DNA of 64,000 bases from JBJXFE01 sp046153875 (GCA_046153875.1 JBJXFE010000065.1:1-64000), one strand, 5' to 3'. Shown: positions 1 through 9,379, numbered from the stretch's first letter. The notes: a model not told the origin generated them from the letters alone. Numbers and translations: made by a program.

Positions 1-940
1 CGGGCCCCGGCGCGACCTCCACCAGGTCGAACCCGACGATCTGCTTGCGCGATTCGTGCAGCATCGACAGCAGCATCGCGGCCTGATTGAATGACAGCCC
101 GCCGGGCACCGGCGTTCCCGTGTGCGGGCAGAGCGACGGGTCGAGCCCGTCGATGTCGAAAGTTACGTAGACCCGCTCGGGCAGGGCCGCGATCGCCTCG
201 CGGGCGAGGTCCGCGAAGGGCGTCCCGCCGTCCATCGCCTCGTGCCACTGGTCGTCGAAGTACGTGGTGACGCGGTCCCCTTCCTCGATCCCCAGGTCCA
301 TCTCGCCTTCGCCGAAGTCGCGGATGCCGACCTGCACTACCTTCGACACGCGCGGCAGCCGCGTGACCACGTTGTGGGTCACCGAGGCGTGCGACCACGC
401 GAAGCCCTCGAACCGTTCGCGCAGGTCCATGTGCGCGTCGACCTGGAAAACACCGATCGGGCCGAAATGCTCTGCGCACGCCCGGATCGCGCCGAAGCTC
501 GTCGAGTGCTCCCCGCCGACGAGCCCCGGCGTCTTGCGCTCGTGCAGCACGCGGCTCACGGCCTCGTGGACCCAGGCGTTGACGTCCTCGCTCGCGGCGT
601 CGATGCGCTGCACGGTCGCGGCGTCGGCCTCCGCCGCGCCGCCCTTCTCGATGAGGGGAAGCGTCAGCGCCCTGGTGCGCACCGAGAGAGCCGCGATCCG
701 CTCCGGATTCGGCTCCATGAAGATCCGCCGCTCGTACACGCGCCCGAAGCGCCGGTCGTAGAGGTCGACCTGTGCCGACGCCGAACGGATCGCGTCCGGC
801 CCGCGCGATGTCCCGCCGCCATACGACACCGTCGCGTCCCACGGCACGGGCACGAGCACGATCCCCGCCTCGGCCCGCGTGTGCGGCAGGCCGAACACGC
901 CGGTTCCCGGTGCCGCCGCGGCGTCAGGGTCGAATCCCAT
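1..940 (-). CDS. speB: Agmatinase/arginase-family ureohydrolase (3' end cut by window edge)
   Basis: Binuclear manganese ureohydrolase that would split urea from agmatine, arginine or a related guanidino substrate. Reading the minus strand from the ATG at 940 gives an unbroken frame to position 1. Family metal-binding motifs appear in order: GGEHS (about 505-520), DAHMDLR (about 419-439) and DIDGLDPS (about 131-158). An early YGGGTSRGPDAIR segment is also typical. The C-terminal tail lies outside the window. A GGAG-type ribosome site sits about 10 bases before the ATG. It is divergent from the membrane-protein gene at 1043. Agmatinase is the likeliest specificity because small bacterial SpeB-like proteins dominate this branch, but arginase, guanidinobutyrase or formimidoylglutamase cannot be excluded from the motifs alone. 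Confidence 0.85.
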   Translation of the reverse strand, partial: MGFDPDAAAAPGTGVFGLPHTRAEAGIVLVPVPWDATVSYGGGTSRGPDAIRSASAQVDLYDRRFGRVYERRIFMEPNPERIAALSVRTRALTLPLIEKGGAAEADAATVQRIDAASEDVNAWVHEAVSRVLHERKTPGLVGGEHSTSFGAIRACAEHFGPIGVFQVDAHMDLRERFEGFAWSHASVTHNVVTRLPRVSKVVQVGIRDFGEGEMDLGIEEGDRVTTYFDDQWHEAMDGGTPFADLAREAIAALPERVYVTFDIDGLDPSLCPHTGTPVPGGLSFNQAAMLLSMLHESRKQIVGFDLVEVAPGP

Positions 941-1042
941 GGCCCTTCTCCCGAATAACCCCGGCAGCGTATGCTGGCGGCGCACCCTGCGCGCCGCCGT
1001 GTCTCATCGCCCCCGCCGCGTCGGACCGAAGAAAGGCGTGCC

Positions 1043-1825
1043 ATGACGAACGAGCCGAGCAAGCCCGGGGACACGGGGGCGAGCGTGCGACCGTCCGCGC
1101 CCGCCGCGGAGCCCTACGCCGTCGAGCCGTTCAGCCCGTCCCCGAGCGGCGCATCGGCGCCGCGCCCGGCGACCGGCAAGCTCGACGCGCCGCCGTTGAT
1201 CGAGGGATTCGAAGAGGACGCCGACTTCACCCATGATCCGGAGGTCGAGGCAGCGCTGAAGGGCAAGCCCGTCGGTGCGGCGAAGGTGCGGGTCGTGGGT
1301 GATGAGGGCACGTCCCCGGCGCCGCGCCCCGACTTTGTCCGCCCCGGCCTGGGCGGCCCGAAGGTGTGGGCGATCGTCGGCGCGGTGCTCCTCGCGGCCG
1401 CGCTGGTGGCCGTCGGGGTGACATCCAAGCAATCCGCATCCAAGACGACCGCGAGCGTCTTCCTCACGCTCTACAACGTCCTGCTGCACACCGGTACCGG
1501 CGTCGTCGCGGTCTGGATCGCGTCGGTGCTCACCGAGCGCCGCCTGGGCCGCTTCGAGCTCGCCGCCGCCCGGATGTTCACGGCCGTCGCCGCGCTCACG
1601 TTTTTCTACAGCCTGCGCGTCTCGCTCTTCAGCACCAGCAAGTTCGAGCAGGACATGTGGTCCGCGTTCCTGGGGGCCGCCGGGTACGTCGGGGCGGTCG
1701 CGGGGCTGTTCCGCATCTGGGGTCCATCGCTGGCGTTCGTGATCGGCAGCCACCTGGCACTGTGGCTCCTGGTGCAGGTCGGGATGTTGCTCAGTGCGCT
1801 GGCCGCGCCGCTGCCGCCGGCGTGA
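1043..1825 (+). CDS. Hypothetical multi-pass membrane protein with Pro-rich N-terminus
   Basis: 260-residue protein of unknown function. The first ~100 residues are rich in Pro, Ala, Ser and acidic residues and look disordered and cytoplasmic. The rest has about four to five hydrophobic helices, the first starting near residue 107 (VWAIVGAVLLAAALVAVGV). No catalytic motif was seen. I chose the ATG at 1043 because a GAAAGG ribosome site lies just upstream; an in-frame ATG at 971 would add an arginine-rich stretch of no obvious value. The gene ends 40 bases before galactokinase and may be co-transcribed with it. A similar layout (disordered N-terminus plus a short helical membrane domain) is common among uncharacterised planctomycete proteins. 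Confidence 0.7.
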   Translation: MTNEPSKPGDTGASVRPSAPAAEPYAVEPFSPSPSGASAPRPATGKLDAPPLIEGFEEDADFTHDPEVEAALKGKPVGAAKVRVVGDEGTSPAPRPDFVRPGLGGPKVWAIVGAVLLAAALVAVGVTSKQSASKTTASVFLTLYNVLLHTGTGVVAVWIASVLTERRLGRFELAAARMFTAVAALTFFYSLRVSLFSTSKFEQDMWSAFLGAAGYVGAVAGLFRIWGPSLAFVIGSHLALWLLVQVGMLLSALAAPLPPA

Positions 1826-1865
1826 CCGTGACGCCGGGCGGCCCATCTGCAACAATGCCTGTTCG

Positions 1866-3035
1866 ATGGACTCACCCGTGCAGCCCGATCCGCTCGGCCG
1901 CGCGTTGGAAGCGTTCGAGGTTGCATTCGCCCGCCGCCCCCGATGGGCCGCCGCCGCGCCGGGCCGCGTCAACCTCATCGGTGAGCACACCGACTACAAC
2001 GACGGGTTCGTCATGCCGATCGCCATCGACCGGCGGACGGTCGCTGTGGGCGCGCCCGCGGCCGATCCGTCCGTGTCCCGCCTCTGCGCCGCGGACCTGA
2101 ACCAGACGGTCGAGGCAGACCTCCGGGGCCCCATCAAGCCCGCCGACTTCATGCGCGGCACTTGGGTGTCGTATCTCGCGGGTGTTTTTGCGGGTTTTCC
2201 CGACCGGACGAACCTCGACCTCGCGATCGCTTCATCCGTCCCGATCGGCTCCGGCCTTGCCTCGTCGGCCGCGCTGGAGATGGCGGTGGCGACACTGCTT
2301 GAGCAGGTCCGCGGCGGGCCGCTCGACCCGATCGCCAAGGCCGTGATCGGCCAGCGGGCCGAGCACGACTTCGCGGGCGTGCCCTGCGGGATCATGGACC
2401 AGCTTGTGTCGGTCATGGGCCGGCGCGACCACGCCCTGCTGATCGACTGCAGGTCGCGCGAGGCCACGCCCGTGCCCATGCCCGGCCCCGATCGGGCCGC
2501 AATCGTGGTGATCAACACGCGCGTCCGCCACGCGCTGGCGTCCGGCGAGTACGCAGCGCGGCGGGCGACGTGCGTGGCGGCCTCGGCGCAGCTCGGCGTG
2601 CCTTCCCTCCGCGACGCGACGCCCGAGATGGCCGAGTCGCGCCGGCGCGACCTTGGTCGCGCCGAGTTCCTGTGCGCCCGCCACGTCACCACGGAGGATG
2701 CGCGGACCCTCGCGGCCGCCGACGCGCTGCGATCAGGCGACCTCGCGGCCATGGGCCGGCTGATGACTGAATCTCACGCCTCGCTCCGCGACGACTTCCG
2801 CGTCTCGTGCGCCGAGCTCGACACGGCCGCGGAGCTCGCGTCCGGCGTGTCCGGCGTCCACGGCGCCCGCATGACCGGCGGAGGGTTCGGCGGATGCGCG
2901 ATCGCCCTGTGCGAATCCGCGGCCGTCGGTCCGCTGACGCGCGCGATCACGCTCGGCTACCGCAAACGCCACCGGCGCGAGTGCGAGGTCTACGCGACGA
3001 CGGCGTGCGACGGGGCCGCGCCAATCGCGCTCTGA
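1866..3035 (+). CDS. galK: Galactokinase
   Basis: ATP-dependent phosphorylation of galactose to galactose-1-phosphate, first committed step of the Leloir pathway, cytoplasmic. 389 residues, the usual family length. The galactokinase signature GRVNLIGEHTDYNDG is at residues 33-47; the GHMP phosphate-binding loop (GSGLASSAALEMA) is near residues 128-140; the third GHMP motif (TGGGFGGC) starts at residue 337. The start at 1866 places the galactokinase signature at its normal distance from the N-terminus; an in-frame ATG at 1794 would only add Arg-rich sequence that overlaps the preceding gene. No clear ribosome site precedes the ATG, and a CAACAAT sequence ends 9 bases upstream, so the message could be nearly leaderless. 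No other gal genes are in the window. Confidence 0.95.
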   Translation: MDSPVQPDPLGRALEAFEVAFARRPRWAAAAPGRVNLIGEHTDYNDGFVMPIAIDRRTVAVGAPAADPSVSRLCAADLNQTVEADLRGPIKPADFMRGTWVSYLAGVFAGFPDRTNLDLAIASSVPIGSGLASSAALEMAVATLLEQVRGGPLDPIAKAVIGQRAEHDFAGVPCGIMDQLVSVMGRRDHALLIDCRSREATPVPMPGPDRAAIVVINTRVRHALASGEYAARRATCVAASAQLGVPSLRDATPEMAESRRRDLGRAEFLCARHVTTEDARTLAAADALRSGDLAAMGRLMTESHASLRDDFRVSCAELDTAAELASGVSGVHGARMTGGGFGGCAIALCESAAVGPLTRAITLGYRKRHRRECEVYATTACDGAAPIAL

Positions 3036-3077
3036 ATCACGGCATCGACACCGCGGGCGTCACCCTGTGTCCGGCCC

Positions 3078-4688
3078 TTACGCTTCCGCCCCGCCCCCGG
3101 CCGCCGGGATGGCCTCACCCTGGATGTACGTCTGCCCGCGGTAGAACTGCGAGTACACGAGGTACGCCACGGTGGTGATCCCCATGAGTCCGGCGAAGAA
3201 CCAGTAGTAGTTCGCCCCTTCCAATGGCGTCTTCCCCGCCTCGTCCTTCATCGCGTCCAGGGTGAAGTTCACGCCCGAGACGACGAAGTTGCCGGCCGAC
3301 ACGCCCAGCAGGTACACGCCCATCACGAAGCTCTTCATCCGCGGCGGGCTCTGCGTGTAGGCGAACTCCAGGCAGACGATCGACACCAAGATCTCCGCGG
3401 CGGTCAGCACGAAGTACGCCACGAACTGCCAGCCGATGTTGGGCATGGGATCGAGATGCTGCACAAGGTGCTCGGGCCTCCAGCCCGCCGTCGCCGCCGC
3501 CTGGGCGATCGCCTTGACGCTGTCGGTCATCGACGCGGCGTTCTTGGGGTCGATGGACTCCGCCAGTCGCACGATCTCGCTGAGCTTGTCCGGCACCGGC
3601 CCGGTCTGGCCCAGCGCCGCCCACAGGCCCGGCGCGACGCCTCCCGTCTTGGACGTGATGGCCAGCTCGATCAGCGCTGAGATGGCGAACGCCCCGGCCG
3701 TCAGCACGAAACCGATCCCGATCTTCCGCAGCGGCGTCGGCGCGAAGAACTTGCCCATCGCCGGGTACACGACGTACGTGAACACCGGGATCATCACCAG
3801 GATCAGCAGCGGGTTGACGACCTGTACCTGACTTTCGAGCCACGTCACGCCGAGGAACTGGCGGTCCATGCTCTCGGCCTGGAGCACCCAGGCGGAGCCG
3901 GTCTGGTCGAAGATCGCCCAGAACACCGGGACGAAGATCAGGAACAGGGGGGAGAGATTCTTGAGAGCACGCAGCCCGCCCGGGCTGAACGTCTCTTCCT
4001 TGAAGCGCGACCAACCGCTGGGCGGGACGTGCACGAACCTGTTGCGCCCCATCCAGAACACGATCGTCGCGATCCCCATCAGAACGCCCGGCAGCCCGAA
4101 CGCCGCCCACGGCCCGACCTTCGCGAGCAGCACCGGCGTGAGCATGTTGCTCGCGGCGGCGCCGAGGTTGATCGAGAAGTAGAACCAGTTGAACACCTGC
4201 GTGAGGAGTCGCTTGTTGCCGGTACCGAACTGGTCGCCGACGTTCGCCGACACGCACGGCTTGATCCCGCCCGCGCCGATCGCGATCAGGATCAGCCCCG
4301 CGAACAGCAGCGGTTTCATGTCCCACAGGCCCGTCTCGGGGCCCGCGTCCATCAGGGCCAGGCACCCGTGCCCGAGGCAGTACATCAGGCTGATCAGAAG
4401 GATCGTCTTGTACTTCCCCCAGAAGACGTCGGCGATGATCGCGCCCAGGAGCGGGAAGAAGTACGCCGCGGCCGTAAACAGGTGGTAGACGCCCTTCGCC
4501 TTCTCGTCGCTCATGAAGTCCGGCTGACCCGCGGAGTCCAGCAGGTGCTTGGTCATAAAGACCGTCAGGATGCCCTTCATCCCGTAGAAGCTGAATCGCT
4601 CGGCCAGCTCGTTGCCGATGATGAACGGCACGCCGGGCGGCATCTTCGTCAGTGTGTGGTCCGGGGCCGTGCGATAGGTGTTTGCCAT
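3078..4688 (-). CDS. Proton-dependent oligopeptide transporter (POT/PTR2 family)
   Basis: Proton-coupled uptake of di- and tripeptides through the inner membrane. 536 residues with about 12-14 hydrophobic helices. The POT signature ExxERFxYYG is present at residues 27-36 (ELAERFSFYG), and the second PTR2 signature is recognisable as FNWFYFSINLGAA. The start at 4688 (MANTYRTAP) has an AGGAG site upstream; the longer reading frame to 4766 adds a basic tail with no family match. A long soluble loop near residues 370-440 separates late helices. The gene is convergent with galK, with 42 bases between stops, and divergent from the AbgT-family transporter at 4832, sharing a 143-base promoter region. 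Confidence 0.9.
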   Translation of the reverse strand: MANTYRTAPDHTLTKMPPGVPFIIGNELAERFSFYGMKGILTVFMTKHLLDSAGQPDFMSDEKAKGVYHLFTAAAYFFPLLGAIIADVFWGKYKTILLISLMYCLGHGCLALMDAGPETGLWDMKPLLFAGLILIAIGAGGIKPCVSANVGDQFGTGNKRLLTQVFNWFYFSINLGAAASNMLTPVLLAKVGPWAAFGLPGVLMGIATIVFWMGRNRFVHVPPSGWSRFKEETFSPGGLRALKNLSPLFLIFVPVFWAIFDQTGSAWVLQAESMDRQFLGVTWLESQVQVVNPLLILVMIPVFTYVVYPAMGKFFAPTPLRKIGIGFVLTAGAFAISALIELAITSKTGGVAPGLWAALGQTGPVPDKLSEIVRLAESIDPKNAASMTDSVKAIAQAAATAGWRPEHLVQHLDPMPNIGWQFVAYFVLTAAEILVSIVCLEFAYTQSPPRMKSFVMGVYLLGVSAGNFVVSGVNFTLDAMKDEAGKTPLEGANYYWFFAGLMGITTVAYLVYSQFYRGQTYIQGEAIPAAGGGAEA

Positions 4689-4793
4689 CGGGCGGGAACT
4701 CCTGGCCGCCTCGCGTCCGGCGGGAATCACAAGATATCGGCCCGCGGCCGGTCCCGCGACCCGCATTCAGACCAGAATCCACCGCCGTTTCGC

Positions 4794-4799
4794 TAGACT
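4794..4799 (+). promoter_or_regulatory. Candidate -10 element (TAGACT) for the AbgT-family transporter
   Basis: TAGACT lies 32 bases before the ATG at 4832 and is identical to the -10-like hexamers at 15433 and 24955. No convincing -35 hexamer is seen 16-18 bases upstream, so the call rests on the repeated hexamer and position only. Confidence 0.35.
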
Positions 4800-4831
4800 C
4801 GCCGCCGCGGCGACGGCCGCGAGGAGTTCCC

Positions 4832-6445
4832 ATGCCCGAAACCCCACTCCGCCGCCGCGGTTTTCTCGACTTCATCGAATGGCTCGGCAACAAGCTTCCC
4901 GAGCCCGCCACCCTCTTCGTGATCGGCGCGGCCGCCCTCATGGTCATCTCCCACGTCGGCGTGGTTCAGGGATGGTCGGTCCAGCCCGTGACCCCGCGCC
5001 GCGCGATCGACCCCGGCACCGGCGCGCCGGGCATCGAACTCGTCCCCTCCGGCGACCCCCTCAAGGCCGTCAGCCTCCTCGACCGCGACGGGCTCCACTG
5101 GGCGATCACGAGCATGGTGACGAACTTCGTGACCTTCCCGCCGCTGGGGATCATCCTCGTCGGGATGCTCGGCGTGGGCGTGGCCGAACGCACCGGCTTC
5201 ATCGCGGCCCTGCTCAAGGCGTTCATGCTCGCCGTGCCGCGGAGGCTGATGACGCCGACGATGGTCTTCCTGGGCGTCAACGCGTCGCTCGCGACGGACG
5301 CGGGGTACATCGTGCTGCCGCCGCTGGCCGCGGCGCTCTACAAGGCCGCGGGGAGATCGCCGCTCGTCGGCATCGCGGCCGTCTTCGCCGGGATCGCGGG
5401 GGGCTTCAACGCCAACCTGCTCATCACCAGCCTCGACCCGCTGCTCGCGGGCCTCACGCAGCCGGCCGCGCAGCTCGTCGACCCGGCGTACACCGTCAAC
5501 CCGGCGTGCAACTGGTACTTCATGATCGCCTCGACATTCCTGCTGACCTTCGTCGGCTGGTGGGTGACGGACAGGCTGGTTGAGCCGCGGCTGCGCACCA
5601 AGCCCGCGGACGACGGCGGGCCGGTGTCCGCCTCGGCCGACGACCTGGCGGCGCAGCGGCTCACCGACGCCGAGATCCGCGGGTTGCGGTGGGGGTCCGC
5701 GGCCGCGCTGCTGGCGATGGGCCTCTTTCTCGCCGCCATGCTCGTTCCCGGGGCGCCGCTGCACGGACGCGTGGACGCGGCCGATCCGGGCTCGCCGCTG
5801 CGCTGGCCCGCGGCGATCGTCCCGATGATCTTCATCGTGTTCCTCGTGCCCGGGCTCGCCTACGGCGTCGTCGCGCGATCGATCCGTTCCGAGCGGGACG
5901 TGGCGAAGATTATGACCGAGTCGATGGTCTCGATGGCGCCCGTCATCGTTCTCTCGTTCTTCGCGGCCCAGTTCCTCGAGTACTTCAAGCACTCGAACCT
6001 CGGGGGGATGATGGCGATGCGGGGCGGCAAGGCGCTCGCCGCGTCCGGGCTCCCGCCGGAGCTGCTCATCGTCGCGTTCATCGGCGTCGTCATGCTGTTC
6101 GACCTTCTGATGGCCAGTATGTCCGCGAAGTGGATGGTCTGCGCCCCCATCTTCGTGCCCATGTTCATGCTGGTCGGGATCAGCCCGGAGCTGACGCAGT
6201 GCGCCTACCGCATCGGCGACTCCGTGGCGAACACCATCACGCCCCTCAACGCCTACCTGATCGTGATCCTCGCGGTCGTGCAGAAGTACGCCCCGCGCTC
6301 GGGTATGGGCACGCTGGTGTCGATGATGCTGCCGTACGCGATCATCTTCGCCGTCGTGTGGGCGGCGATGCTCGTGCTCTGGATGCAGATCGGCGCGCCG
6401 CTCGGGCCGGGCGGGCCGCTCGAGTACCTGCCGCGGAATCCGTGA
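4832..6445 (+). CDS. AbgT-family transporter (p-aminobenzoyl-glutamate type)
   Basis: Inner-membrane transporter of the AbgT family, whose known members import p-aminobenzoyl-glutamate or act as antimetabolite exporters. 537 residues, close to the family's usual length. Recognisable family segments include NFVTFPPLGIILVGMLGVGV, a GVNASLATDAGYIVLPP stretch and the GGFNANLLITSLDPLLAG loop, all characteristic of AbgT/MtrF-like proteins. The start at 4832 has a GAGGAG ribosome site at 4821-4826; the in-frame extension to 4652 reads back through the neighbour's promoter region and is not credible. Divergent from the POT transporter. The substrate cannot be told from sequence. Confidence 0.9.
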   Translation: MPETPLRRRGFLDFIEWLGNKLPEPATLFVIGAAALMVISHVGVVQGWSVQPVTPRRAIDPGTGAPGIELVPSGDPLKAVSLLDRDGLHWAITSMVTNFVTFPPLGIILVGMLGVGVAERTGFIAALLKAFMLAVPRRLMTPTMVFLGVNASLATDAGYIVLPPLAAALYKAAGRSPLVGIAAVFAGIAGGFNANLLITSLDPLLAGLTQPAAQLVDPAYTVNPACNWYFMIASTFLLTFVGWWVTDRLVEPRLRTKPADDGGPVSASADDLAAQRLTDAEIRGLRWGSAAALLAMGLFLAAMLVPGAPLHGRVDAADPGSPLRWPAAIVPMIFIVFLVPGLAYGVVARSIRSERDVAKIMTESMVSMAPVIVLSFFAAQFLEYFKHSNLGGMMAMRGGKALAASGLPPELLIVAFIGVVMLFDLLMASMSAKWMVCAPIFVPMFMLVGISPELTQCAYRIGDSVANTITPLNAYLIVILAVVQKYAPRSGMGTLVSMMLPYAIIFAVVWAAMLVLWMQIGAPLGPGGPLEYLPRNP

Positions 6446-6466
6446 CGGGTCTTGTCCGGAGTTCTT

Positions 6467-6630
6467 GAAGAAGCACGCAGAGTTCGCGGAGCAGAGCCGC
6501 GCAGAGGCCGCGAAGAACAGCTTGAATCAAGCCGTTCTTGATCCGGTCGCACCCCGGCGAATCAAATACTCCCGCCGCTCCGTGCCTTTCTTGGCGATCC
6601 CTGCGTGATCTCCGCGACCTCTGCGTACTC
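6467..6630. repeat. Imperfect inverted pair of a word-like CGCAGAG repeat
   Basis: The 194-base gap between two convergent genes holds two arms. The left arm (6467-6517) is built from CGCAGAG, TTCGCGGAG and CGCGAAGAAC words. The right arm (6586-6630) reads the same words on the other strand (CTGCGTGATCTCCGCGACC). The arms share a CGCAGAG-(T/G)TCGCGGAG core in opposite orientation, about 70 bases apart. Repeats of this kind recur between genes in planctomycete genomes. The transcript could fold into a long imperfect stem, and the site may act as a transcription stop for both convergent genes. Confidence 0.6.
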
Positions 6631-6639
6631 CCCGAGACA

Positions 6640-7215
6640 TCACTTGGCGCGCCGGTGCTCCCCGATCCGCTTCGCCACGTCCTCGACGATGTCGTTGGGG
6701 ATCGGCACGCTCAGGTTGTACTGCGCGATCTTCCAGTCCTCGCCGATCTTCAGCAGCACGCCGGAGCCGCGGCACGTCCCGAGTTTCTCGTTCGTCAGCA
6801 TCTCGTCGAACCACGCCACGGTCTTGTCGGCCGTCAGCGTGACCTTGCGGTCGCGCGAGGTGTACGTCCAGCCCTTGCCCTTGTCGAAGTGCGGGCGGGC
6901 GAACTCCTTGAACTCGTCGCCCGTCCACCGCTCCCACGAGTCCGTGCCCAGGAACACGCTCGTGCTCGTCCAGTGCGAAAAGTATCGGTCGAAGTCTGCC
7001 TTCGCGGCCGCGTCGTGAAAGTCGTCGAGGACCGCGTCGATCGACGGGGCCCGATCGGCGAGAAGCACGAGGCCCACGACATCGCGTTCAGCCAACTGCA
7101 CCGCATTGAGATCCGCGGATCCCAGGTTGGTGGTGGGGGTCGTGGGCTGGAACGCCGCCCCGCCAACCGCAACCAGCCCCGGCCCGCACGCCGCAACGAT
7201 CAATGCTCGCTTCAT
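6640..7215 (-). CDS. Exported NTF2/SnoaL-like fold protein
   Basis: 191-residue protein ending in a domain that resembles the SnoaL/DUF4440 branch of the NTF2-like cone fold: a helical VLDDFHDAAAKADFDRYFSH start, then FLGTDSWERWTG, a Trp-rich strand and a final KIGEDWKIAQYNLS strand. Such domains bind or transform small molecules; no catalytic residue is evident. The N-terminus (MKRALIVAACGPGLVAVGG) looks like an export signal; a Cys at residue 10 is too early to be a confident lipobox. Its ATG overlaps the stop of the upstream M61 peptidase gene (ATGA at 7212-7215), so the two are translationally coupled and probably function together in the envelope. Confidence 0.8.
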   Translation of the reverse strand: MKRALIVAACGPGLVAVGGAAFQPTTPTTNLGSADLNAVQLAERDVVGLVLLADRAPSIDAVLDDFHDAAAKADFDRYFSHWTSTSVFLGTDSWERWTGDEFKEFARPHFDKGKGWTYTSRDRKVTLTADKTVAWFDEMLTNEKLGTCRGSGVLLKIGEDWKIAQYNLSVPIPNDIVEDVAKRIGEHRRAK

Positions 7216-9284
7216 GGCTTGGCTCCCGCCGGTGGAGAATCCGTACCGCCGGCCTCTGGTTTCTTGTCCCCCGGCCACGTCTGTTTCACCCACGATTCGT
7301 AGGCCGCCTTCTGCTGGTCCGACGGCTCCTTGACCCGCCGAACGATCCACTTCGCGTCCGGGCGTGCCGCGGCCGTCACCATCGCCTCGCGCATGGCGTC
7401 GTACCGGAAGTACGTCACCTTCACCATGTCGCCGGGGGCGAGTCGTTTTTCGATCCCCGCCAGGTCGCCCGCGCGGAACCGCTCGCCGTTGAGCGCGATG
7501 ATCGTGTCCCCCGCGATGATCCCGGCCGCGTACGCCGGTCCGTCCGACGCTACGGCAGAGACCGAAGCCGACCCGCCGGCGTCGGTCACGCTCAGGCCCA
7601 GGAAGGCACGCTCGGCGTGGGCGGATGATCCGTCGGGATGAGCCGTCGCAGTTGCTCCGGGCTCTGGCTGCTCATTTGAGCTTTGCGCTTTGAGCTTAGA
7701 GCTCTCCTCCCCCTTCAGCACCACTTCCAGCCCAACCACCCCCAGCGCCGCCTCAAAGTCCACCGGCTCCGTCGTCCGCACGACCCTGACGAACAACTCG
7801 GTCATGTCGCGTCCGGCGCGTGTGTTGACGGCCGCGAGAACATCATCCGTCGTGAACCCGGGCCCGCTCAACGGGAACGCCTTGTACAGATCGCGCATCA
7901 CGTCGTCGAGCGACGCGGCGTTTCCGCTCGCTTCGCGGACTGCCATGTCCAGCACCATGCTCGCCTGCGCCCCCTTGTCATAGAACGACACCGTCGAGTT
8001 CGCCGCGTCGGGCGTCGGCTTGTTGAACTTGATCCAGGCGTCGAAGCTGGAATCCTCGAGGCTCTGTACGCCCGCCCCCGGCCGCCGCCGCGCCCCGTCG
8101 ATCATCTCCCCCAGCGTCTTCAGGTAGTCGTCGGGCTTCGTGATCCCGGCGCGCACGAGCACCAGGTCGTCGTAGTAGCTCGTCGTCCCCTCGGCCACCC
8201 ACAGCAGCTTGGTGTAGTTCTCGCGCTGGTAGTCATACGGCTTGATGCCCGCGGGACGGAGCTGCTTGACGTTCCAGGTATGGAACATCTCATGGGAGAC
8301 CAGCCCCATGAACGAACGGTGTCCGTCGGCCGTGTCGAACCGCGAGGGCGAGACGCCCATCACCGTGCTGTTGAGGTGCTCGGTGCCGCCACCTCCGCCG
8401 GGATAGCAGTGAACGATGTAGACGTAGCGCTGGTACGGCAGATCGCCGAAGACCTCGCGCTCGGCGATCACAACCGCGGCGAAGTCCTTGACCAGCTTCG
8501 CCCGGTCCCAGTGCTCGCGCCGCTCGACCGGTTCCAGCACCGGCGGCGGGCGCGCCGTCCAGAAGATGATCTCGTGCGGTACCTTCCGCTCGCCGTCTTC
8601 GACTTCGAACGGCAGCACCTCCTGCAACCCGATCTCAAGCGGCGAGTCCACGAGCACGTCGTAGTCCGCGGCGAGAAACACACGGGGGTTGGCGCCCCGG
8701 TCGATCGCGGTCAGGCCGGTCGCCACGCGCCACTCGGGCGGCGCCTCGACCCGCACGTGACACGGTTCGCCGCGCAGCCGCGGCACGTACAGGAACGCCG
8801 CGGCCGGGCTGAGAAAGACGTGCGTGTCGTCGGCGTGACGGGTGCGATCGGCCAGCGAGTTGGCGTAGATCACCGCATCGACGATCACCTCCTCGGTCGC
8901 CGGGCCTTTGACGGTGATACGCCAGGTTGCCTTGTCCACCTTCTCGCATGGCAGCGCCACGCCCTCGCCGGTTCGGGCCGTCACCGATCGGAATGTGCCC
9001 GCCATGTCGAGCACCTGGTAGCGGCCCGGCCGCCACACGGGGAGCAGCACGTCCAGGGAACCGCTGTCGTCGAGCAGGTCCCGCACGCCGCGCACGATCA
9101 TCGAGACGGTCACGACCTGCGACCTGGCCTCGTGCGTGAGCACGACGTACTCGACGCGCGGGCCGTCCTTGTTGAACGAAGCGGGGCGCGCACCGGCCCG
9201 GGCCTCTGTACGCAACGGAACCGCCATCAGCGTCACGAGTGCTCCGGCGAGCAGCGCCGACGCCAGCAGGGTGGGGTGGATCAT
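7212..9284 (-). CDS. M61-family metallopeptidase with C-terminal PDZ domain
   Basis: Exported zinc aminopeptidase of the M61 (glycyl aminopeptidase-like) family. 690 residues from the ATG at 9284; the preceding in-frame codons are not needed because MIHPTLLASALLAGALVTL already forms a signal peptide. The zinc motif HEMFHTWNVKQLRP has H331, E332 and H335, with the third ligand expected at E365 in the WVAEGTTSYYDD segment. A PDZ domain with a GLSVTD carboxylate loop spans roughly residues 560-640. Between catalytic part and PDZ lies a Ser/Glu linker containing SSKLKAQSS, encoded by a simple DNA repeat also found in the homoaconitase-like gene at 17517. The operon continues into the NTF2-like gene. 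Confidence 0.92.
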   Translation of the reverse strand: MIHPTLLASALLAGALVTLMAVPLRTEARAGARPASFNKDGPRVEYVVLTHEARSQVVTVSMIVRGVRDLLDDSGSLDVLLPVWRPGRYQVLDMAGTFRSVTARTGEGVALPCEKVDKATWRITVKGPATEEVIVDAVIYANSLADRTRHADDTHVFLSPAAAFLYVPRLRGEPCHVRVEAPPEWRVATGLTAIDRGANPRVFLAADYDVLVDSPLEIGLQEVLPFEVEDGERKVPHEIIFWTARPPPVLEPVERREHWDRAKLVKDFAAVVIAEREVFGDLPYQRYVYIVHCYPGGGGGTEHLNSTVMGVSPSRFDTADGHRSFMGLVSHEMFHTWNVKQLRPAGIKPYDYQRENYTKLLWVAEGTTSYYDDLVLVRAGITKPDDYLKTLGEMIDGARRRPGAGVQSLEDSSFDAWIKFNKPTPDAANSTVSFYDKGAQASMVLDMAVREASGNAASLDDVMRDLYKAFPLSGPGFTTDDVLAAVNTRAGRDMTELFVRVVRTTEPVDFEAALGVVGLEVVLKGEESSKLKAQSSNEQPEPGATATAHPDGSSAHAERAFLGLSVTDAGGSASVSAVASDGPAYAAGIIAGDTIIALNGERFRAGDLAGIEKRLAPGDMVKVTYFRYDAMREAMVTAAARPDAKWIVRRVKEPSDQQKAAYESWVKQTWPGDKKPEAGGTDSPPAGAKP
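7675..7704. repeat. In-frame AGCTCAAAGC-type repeat within the M61 peptidase gene
   Basis: On the minus strand the tract reads as AGCTCTAAGCTCAAAGCGC followed by AAAGCTCAAAT, a degenerate run of the AGCTCAAAGC word. It encodes SSKLKAQSS in the linker before the PDZ domain. A close relative at 18121-18145 encodes SKLKAQS in an unrelated protein. Confidence 0.75.
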
Positions 9285-9379
9285 CGGCGTCAGTTTACGG
9301 GCCGACGAACAGCGCAGCACGGGTCCCGCCGTTCCCATCCCATCAACGGGCTGATGCCCCGCCGACGTACCATCCCCAC

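Noticed and set aside
122..958. 278-codon plus-strand frame opposite the ureohydrolase
   Set aside because: Arg/His-rich without motif; the minus strand holds all three metal-binding motifs of the arginase family.
6446..6639. Possible IS or transposon remnant in the gap
   Set aside because: Word-like inverted arms only; no transposase fragment, target duplication or terminal repeat pair was seen.
7183..7215. Lipobox in the NTF2-like protein (Cys at residue 10)
   Set aside because: The hydrophobic stretch before the Cys is too short for a lipoprotein signal; a Sec signal cleaved later is more likely.
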